The notes below the pieces were generated by a model. It made no database searches and had not been told where the DNA came from. It worked only from the letters and a program-made list of their open reading frames with translations. A DNA stretch of 64,000 bases from Anaeramoeba flamelloides (Eukaryota; Metamonada; Anaeramoebidae). The stretch is from contig JANTQA010000023.1 in NCBI GenBank assembly GCA_027625915.1, positions 10,788,001-10,852,000 on the forward strand, given 5' to 3'. Each line of letters starts with the position of its first letter. Position 1 is the stretch's first letter. Both the position numbers and the translations under genes were made by a program. This document shows, piece by piece, positions 57,960 through 64,000 of this stretch.

Positions 57960-58177
57960 TTTATAAATAAGGAATAAACGAAAACAAGAGCCACAAATAA
58001 CTTTTCTAAAGTTTATTTGATTAATTTGGAAATAAAAAAAAAAAAAAACAGAAAAGTAAAAATAATTATAAAATATTTTCTAATCCTCTCTTTATTTAAA
58101 TTCTTGTTATTTTTTTCTTCTCTTAACATTCCCATTACAATTTTGAATTAAATCACTGCATTTATAAATAAAAATAG

Positions 58178-61100
58178 CGTACTAAAGGAAAAGATGGAAC
58201 AATTTTCCCATACATACCATTTGAATTCCCAGAAGAGCCCACAGAGGCGCCACCAACATATCTACTGAAAAACCAATTGCCAAATTTTGAAAAACTAAAT
58301 ACAAAAATAGGACCAGCAAAGATTTTGATTAAAAAACCAAAAGTTGATCGAAGCGATTGGAAAAATCAAGTTTTAAATAAACATAAAGGATTAGAAAATC
58401 TAAGAGAAAGATTATTCCCCTTAACTCGTACAGTAAAATTCGCACAAGTATTTAACCCAGTTGAAAAGCAAGTTAAACAAAAATTTAATTATGATCATGT
58501 CATTCAATTGATCATGCATCATATGATTTCTTTAGGTTATAAAAACACACAAAGGATCATTGAAATGGAATCTGGTATTAAATATAAACCACAATATTTA
58601 AATGATTCCAGATTGCATACTATAATTCGATCTGCAGTTAAAAAAACGGAAAAAGTTTATGATTTAACTTTAAAAGATCCTAGAAAATTAAAATTACTTC
58701 GAGACCAAAACCAAAGCAATAAAAAAAGAACTCAAGAGAATGAAGAAAAAGAAGAAAAAGATATTGAAGTTATTGAACATTTTGTTAATATAGGGTAAGT
58801 ACAGGAAATAATAATAATTCTTTTTTTTAATTACAATTTGCTATATCATATTCTTAATCTTATTATAAACAAATTACTTTTTATATTTACTTTAAACATT
58901 TATTATAATTATACACTCAATACTTATCTATACTACAATACAATACAAATAATACAATACAATACAATACAATACAATAGGTTGAATGATGAATTTGAAG
59001 AAGAAGAAAACAATATTAATATTTGGGATGAACCAGAAGGAGAAAAATATCTCATTTTATCAAGCGAAAAGGGAAAAGATGGAAAACAACATATTAAGGC
59101 GGCAACTTTAAATAAAATAGTAGAAAAATTAACAAACCCCAGTGGTGTTAGTATGGATTATATTAAAACATGTCTAATGACGTACCAATCATTCACATCT
59201 TCACATAATTTATTAATTAAATTCATTGAAAGGTTTAAAGTGCCGAAATTAAGAAGTGAAAACGAAGACGAATATAGCCGAAAAAAAAATTCTGTCCAGA
59301 TTAGAGTTGGCAATGCAATTAAAATTTGGATTGATAAATATTTAGAAAACCCAGAAGAAAAAGTTTTACAGTATTTGCAAAGATTTCTTGAAGGCGATGT
59401 CATGGAACAACATTCTAAAATGGCTAATCAATTATTAAACAAATTAAATGATTTACAAGAAAGGAAAGGGAAAACAAATATTAAAAAATATAAAGAAACA
59501 CCACCAGAACCAATCATCCCAAAAAATATTTTTTCACCAAAGCTTGAACTTTTTGATGTTGATGAATTAGAAATCGCTCGTCAAATTACTTTAATTGATT
59601 TTAAGATGTATTCTAAAATTCAAGTAAATTTTTGCTTTTTATTTTTTATTTTTTATTTTTTATTTTTTATTTTTTTTTTATCTTCTATTATTTCTTATTA
59701 CGATTATTTTATCATTACTAAACTTTATTTCCGTCAAAGGGGATACCAAAAAACAACATTTTCCCCAAATATCAATTATTTTTTATCAGTGACCTTTGAA
59801 GAACAAATAAGAAATAATTTGAATAAAACACATCAAAGGATAGTTAATATTCCGTATGGAATGACTGACTAAAAAATCAATGGAATTTCTTAAAAATTGA
59901 AAAAACTCAAATTCTTAGGGAATATATTGACCTTGAGAAAAACAACAGTGTTCATTTTGATATTCAATTAAAGAACAAATAAAATTTCAAAGAGAAATTA
60001 ATATGATTTTTTATACATTCATTCTCACTTTTTAGAAAACATACTTTGCATCGTGATTATAGATCTTGAATAAAATTAAAATATGTAAAAGAATTATGTA
60101 TCAAATAAAAATAGAAAAAAAGAAATAAGTAAAAATATGTAAAAATGATTTCAATTTTGAAATTTCTCAGATATTAATTTTTTCTTCTAATATCCATTTA
60201 AACTCTTTCAACAGATGCAATTCACATACTTTAAAATGGGCCCCTTTGACTGGAATAGAATTTTTTTAAAAAAATCATTATCCAATTTTAATAGTGTTCC
60301 AAAAATAACTTTAAAAAGTATTTAATTCTTAAATATGATTGGTATTACCCCTTTTTTATATTATCTGAAAAAGGAAAAATAGACTGTGAACAATTCTTAA
60401 CAATTATTCAATAATAATTTCATAATAAATAATTTGAAAATTAGAATACTTAAATCTTTAATATTAATTCAATTTCAGATATGGATTAGAAATATATAAT
60501 TATAAAATAGCAAAACTAAAATTATTTGGAATTCATGAATTAAATCCATGTATTACTGGAATATGCACAATAAACCAAAACACGCCAGTTATTATTTATA
60601 AAACAGAATTTAAATTTGAAAATTTGATAATTTCAATTAAACAAATAGAAATTTAAATTCAAAGATAAATTAAAAAATTTATCTCTACCTTATCTTGAAA
60701 AACTAATAACATTTAATCAAAAAATTAACAATAAAATTACTTGGAATTTAGAGAATTTAAAGTGAACTAAAAAAAGAAAGTTATAATTATAATTAGTTGT
60801 TGAATTCTACCAGCTGGTAGTGTTGTTAGGTTTTCTAGAATTTAAAAGAATAGAGTGAAATCTTAGATTTTTACTCCATTCTTTTGAATTCTGGAAAAAT
60901 TTCGTTAGGATTTTTTAAATTTCAGAAATTAAAAAAAAACTAGGCACTTGACAACACTTTTCGTTAGGTTTTCCAAAATTTAAAAGAATTGAGTAAAAAT
61001 CTTTTAGATAAAAAAATTATTTCAAATTTAAAAAAAAGTGATGTTAGGTTTTCTTGAGTTTTCTTTTTTATTGAGTCAAATCTTTATATAAACTCAATTC

Positions 61101-63292
61101 TTTTGAATTTTGGAAAGCTGACATTAGGGTGTTTGAAATATTCCCGAAAATACCCGAAAATCGAAAATACTCGAAATTTTTTAACCACGAAAAAACACTT
61201 TTTGAACAACTTCGAAAAAACCCGAGGCCAATATACTCAGTTTCATGATAAAATAACAATTTTACTTTCAGAAAAAATATTTTTTTTTTGAATTTTCTCC
61301 TTTAAACTATTCTGAAGAGGTTTTGGTACCTTGTGAGTATATTTGAGTAATTGTTGGTACTTATTAGGGTACGTGTATGGGTATGTCCGGGTATTGGCAT
61401 GGTGTGTATTAGTATGCTATGATTAACTCAGTTCCTTTTATTGAATGGGAAGTTAAATAAAGTTTGGTTTGGGTCACTGTGTGTAGGGTATGTGTATGTA
61501 TTGTACGATTAGATATTACTCGGTTATTTTAGAATTGTATTTCAGATTACAAAATTATAGGTAATGATACAGAATTAGAAATTTTCTTTACAAGCACATT
61601 TTCTCTCATTTAGTTAATACCATTTCGAAATGATTAGAAATGTTACATTCATCTAATATATCAAGCCCTTTCACACAAAATGGGTTTAATACAATTCCCA
61701 AAAATTTATATTTTTTGAATTTTGATATTTTCAGACCAAAAATTTTTTTCAAAATTGTTATTCCAAATTTACCTTTAAACTGAGTATATTGGCACTAGTT
61801 TTTCTTTGAAGTTGTTCAAAAAGTGCTTTTTCGTGGTTAAAAAATTTCGAGTATTTTCGATTTTCGGGTATTTTCGGAAATATTTGATAGATTCCTGACA
61901 TTATCTTTTATTCCAAAATTAAAAAAAACATAGGCACCCCACGATACTTTACGACACTCCCCAAGAATATTTCAAAATAATTAAAAACCAAAAACAAATA
62001 TTAATTATTAATCAAAAATATCAAAGTTATCCATCAAGTTTAACAATTCAAAAAATCAGAACATTTACTCATTGCTTAAATAGGTATTACTATATAATAA
62101 AAAAAAATATTCAAATAAATTTTGTCCTTTATGTTTAAAATATGAACATAAAGAAATAATAGAAAATATTGATCATTTTTTATGTGTATATCCTTCCTCT
62201 GAAAAAAGATAGATTGATATTTCAAAACAAATTACAAGAATTAACATTTATTGAAATAATTTTAATCTGTGTGGTTTTAAATTATTTTCATTTAATAATA
62301 ATCGTGAAATCTATGATTTACGCTTAAATTTCTGAAAGTTAATAAAAGTATAAGGACAACTAGAGTGTAATTTATACTTCTTCCTCAATAGAAAAATAAT
62401 AAAAAAAAATATTGCCACTTTTTTTTCACAGAAAAATTTATTTAATTCTTAATTGATTTTATTACTCAAAGAAAACAAATTGATTATTTTATTTTATTTG
62501 AAATAAATCATTTTACTAATAAATCAAATATATTCTAAAATTCAACTTTAATATAATATTTAAAAATGGCTTGAAATAAAACAAAACATTTCATCAATTA
62601 TTACAAATGATCAATTTCTTTTTTAAAATTTATAGCCAACTGAATTATTGAATCTTTCATGGAGTAAAGCAAAATATAAGCATAGAGCGCAAAACGTATT
62701 GTCGTTTATTCATAGATTTAATGATTTATCCCAGTGGGCAGCAACAACAATATTACATCAAGATAGATTAAAAAAAAGAACGATAAATTTAGACAAGGTG
62801 ATTAGAATAGCTGGAAAACTTCGAGAATTGCAAAATTTTAATTCCATAATTTCAATTTTAGCAGGATTAAATTCTGCTTCAATCCATAGATTAAAATTCA
62901 CTTGGGGCGATTTACCAAAGGCAACCGATGAATTATTTAAAACCCTCGGAACACAAATGTCTTCAGATCAAGCCTATAAAACATATAGACACATACTTCA
63001 TGACTTAAATCCACCATGTATCCCTTATCTTGGCGTTTATTTAACTGATCTTACATTTATTGAAGATGGTAACCCAAACAAAATTGACGGACTGATTAAC
63101 TTTTATAAAAGAAGATTGGTTTACGCCGTAATTGAGGAAATAAAACAATACCAATTTAAACCATATTCCTTTCAGCCTATACATCAAATTTCTACACACC
63201 TTGAAAAATTAAAAATATGGGATGAAAATGAGTGTTATAGTAAATCACTGAAATATGAACCAAGAAAAGCAAAAAAATCTGCAATTAAATAA
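58178..63292 (+). CDS. Ras guanine nucleotide exchange factor (LisH-REM-CDC25), 5' end missing
   Basis: Exons found are 58178-58794, 58981-59623 and 62636-63292, with phase-matched GT-AG introns of 186 and 3012 bases. The first begins after an acceptor (AAAAATAG), in frame as RTKGKDGTIFPYIPFEF, so at least one upstream exon is missing. About 638 residues are visible. Exon A carries a LisH-like motif (VIQLIMHHMISLGYKNTQRI then IEMESG), used for dimerisation. Exon B carries the REM domain (IKAATLNKIVEKLTNPSG, TCLMTYQSFTSSHNLLIKFI). Exons B-C carry the CDC25 catalytic domain (ELEIARQITLIDFKMYSKIQ, then PTELLNLSW; NVLSFIHRFNDLSQWAATTI; NFNSIISILAGLNSASIHRL; CIPYLGVYLTDLTFIEDGNP). LisH plus RasGEF is common in amoebae. 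It should load GTP onto Ras proteins, possibly the one at 45180-45868. The second intron is filled with transposon debris. Confidence 0.92.
58920..58979 (+). repeat. AATAC pentanucleotide repeat in RasGEF intron
   Basis: About seven ACAAT/AATAC units lead straight into the acceptor AG at 58979-58980. In this intron the repeat takes the place of a pyrimidine tract. Confidence 0.85.
59725..60258 (+). mobile_element. TIR repeat family R (copy 2), best termini
   Basis: Begins TATTTCCGTCAAAGGGGATA and ends GCCCCTTTGACTGGAATAG, so the TIR is about 17 bases (GTCAAAGGGG core). No ORF. It sits in RasGEF intron 2 and abuts LINE B debris at its right edge. Confidence 0.7.
60826..61960. repeat. Palindrome cassettes interrupted by a TIR element
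   Basis: GTTAGGTTTTCTAGAATTTA opens the first hairpin (to 60900). A short T-rich hairpin (60903-60940), CTAGGCACTTGACAACACTT and further partial hairpins follow to 61117. After the 61127-61894 insertion the block resumes with ATCTTTTATTCCAAAATT and ends CATAGGCACCCCACGATACT, TTACGACACT. It occupies the same place in LINE B as the 11811-12081 cassette. Confidence 0.75.
61127..61894. mobile_element. 768-base TIR element with 8-9 base target duplication (hAT- or MULE-like)
   Basis: The exact flanking duplication CTGACATTA lies at 61118-61126 and 61895-61903. The inverted ends run about 100 bases with mismatches: AAATATTCCCGAAAATACCC, GAAAATCGAAAATACTCGAA, TTTTTTAACCACGAAAAAAC on the left, and their complement at 61780-61885. 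The middle (61320-61520) is rich in GTGTATG-like words. No ORF. The duplication length points to hAT (8) or MULE (9). Confidence 0.85.
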
Positions 63293-64000
63293 ATAACTAA
63301 ATAACCAACAATAAATTTAAATAAACCAACGACAATAAATATAAATAATTATAATCATAATTTTCTATTTCTTTTTAGATAACTAAAATTTAAAACAAAA
63401 CAAAAAAAAAAATAAAAAAAATTATTAAAATTTATATTTTTTTTTTTTTCATTTATTTCTTGTAAAAATTGTCTGGTTATTAGAATCAAAAAAATTATTA
63501 ACAGTTAACATTATTAGAAGCATTTTTTTGTGAATAATTTGAATAAGATATATATGTTTACCTCTGCAAATCAAATAGATTTACAAATTAATTTTTAAAA
63601 TCTTTTTTAAAAATAATTGATATAAAATTTGTATTTTATAAAGTAAATTTCTTCTGTAATAAATAATTTGATAACGAATAGAATTAAAAGTGCAAAATAC
63701 AATAATTTTTTTGATTGAAAATTGATCCAATTTTGTTTCTTTGTTATTTTTTATTAATAGAATTTCTTTAGGAATATATGTTTGTTTGTCGACTAATAAC
63801 TTTTCTAATAAAAAATAATTAGTACCTCACAAGTCAGTTGAATGTGTTATTAAGGTTTCTTTTTAATTGTGATGTTTAATAATTATCCTATTTGGGAAAT
63901 ATTTTACTTTTATATTGAAGAATATTATCTAAAAAATCCCCATTTTGAAAAGTTAACTATTTGAGTGAACATAACCCAAAATCATCGATTCTTCTCTAAA
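63293..64000. other. Intergenic, downstream of RasGEF
   Basis: A/T-rich, with the presumed RasGEF 3' UTR. No further gene or repeat was recognised before the window ends. Confidence 0.5.

Larger units (their letters stand above)
52389..58177. other. Intergenic / unassigned upstream part of the RasGEF gene
   Basis: Holds several nested elements (52720-54804), a duplicated ~105-base repeat (52535-52640 and 55657-55765) and repeat R copy 1. The first exon or exons of the RasGEF gene must lie somewhere here but were not found. Confidence 0.45.
60259..62395 (+). mobile_element. LINE family B copy split by cassettes and a TIR element
   Basis: 60400-60820 matches 11380-11800 (GGATTAGAAATATATAATTA, CATGTATTACTGGAATATGC). 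61965-62395 matches 12080-12510. Between them lie palindromes and the 61127-61894 insertion. It is heavily mutated and lies in RasGEF intron 2. Confidence 0.75.

Overview
This is a very AT-rich eukaryotic chromosome segment with GT-AG introns, protein genes full of E/K/N/Q low-complexity runs, Ras-pathway genes and a dense load of LINE and MITE debris. That fits a free-living amoeboid protist. Anaeramoeba or an amoebozoan is my best guess, but the sequence alone does not prove the taxon. No prokaryotic operons, CRISPR arrays, rRNA or tRNA genes were recognised, and no LTR retroelement or Polinton was seen.

Left to right: the window opens inside a TIR element (1-890), then a signal-peptide-peptidase-like membrane protein that has lost key catalytic residues (1003-2355, +). 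A large Slo/BK-type potassium channel gene on the minus strand (19662 down to 5449) can be assembled from nine exons with matching splice phases into about 1398 residues. Three of its introns are swollen with nested LINE and MITE insertions. After a 4.3 kb spacer comes the splicing factor SF3A3 (SF3a60/Prp9) in two exons (30557-30358 and 25726-24007, -); its 4.6 kb intron holds a nest of palindromes. A fairly fresh 5'-truncated LINE (32904-34025, -) and a Z-DNA-prone microsatellite follow. Then come a ROGDI/Rav2-like gene (36086-37183, +), a 1496-residue protein that looks like about nine tandem PH-like domains plus an acidic Ser-Asp tail (44396-39906, -), a K-Ras-like GTPase (45868-45180, -), an RG-rich disordered protein (51159-52388, +) and a LisH-REM-CDC25 RasGEF (58178-63292, +, first exon not found).

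Functional links: a Ras GTPase and a RasGEF occur in the same 64 kb but are about 12 kb apart and probably not co-regulated. The other genes cover membrane excitability (BK channel), V-ATPase/RAVE regulation (ROGDI), the U2 snRNP (SF3A3) and an intramembrane-protease-derived scaffold.

The most unusual material is a family of short palindromic cassettes that start near GTTAGG and end near CCTAGGCACT. They sit at one fixed place in the 3' end of a LINE family, nest inside each other's loops, and carry a tail of 11-base GGCACTTGACG-like repeats. I know of no named family that matches. Several clean TIR elements with target duplications were also delimited: mariner-like with TA, hAT/MULE-like with 8-9 bases, CACTA-like with AT, and TTAA-bounded.
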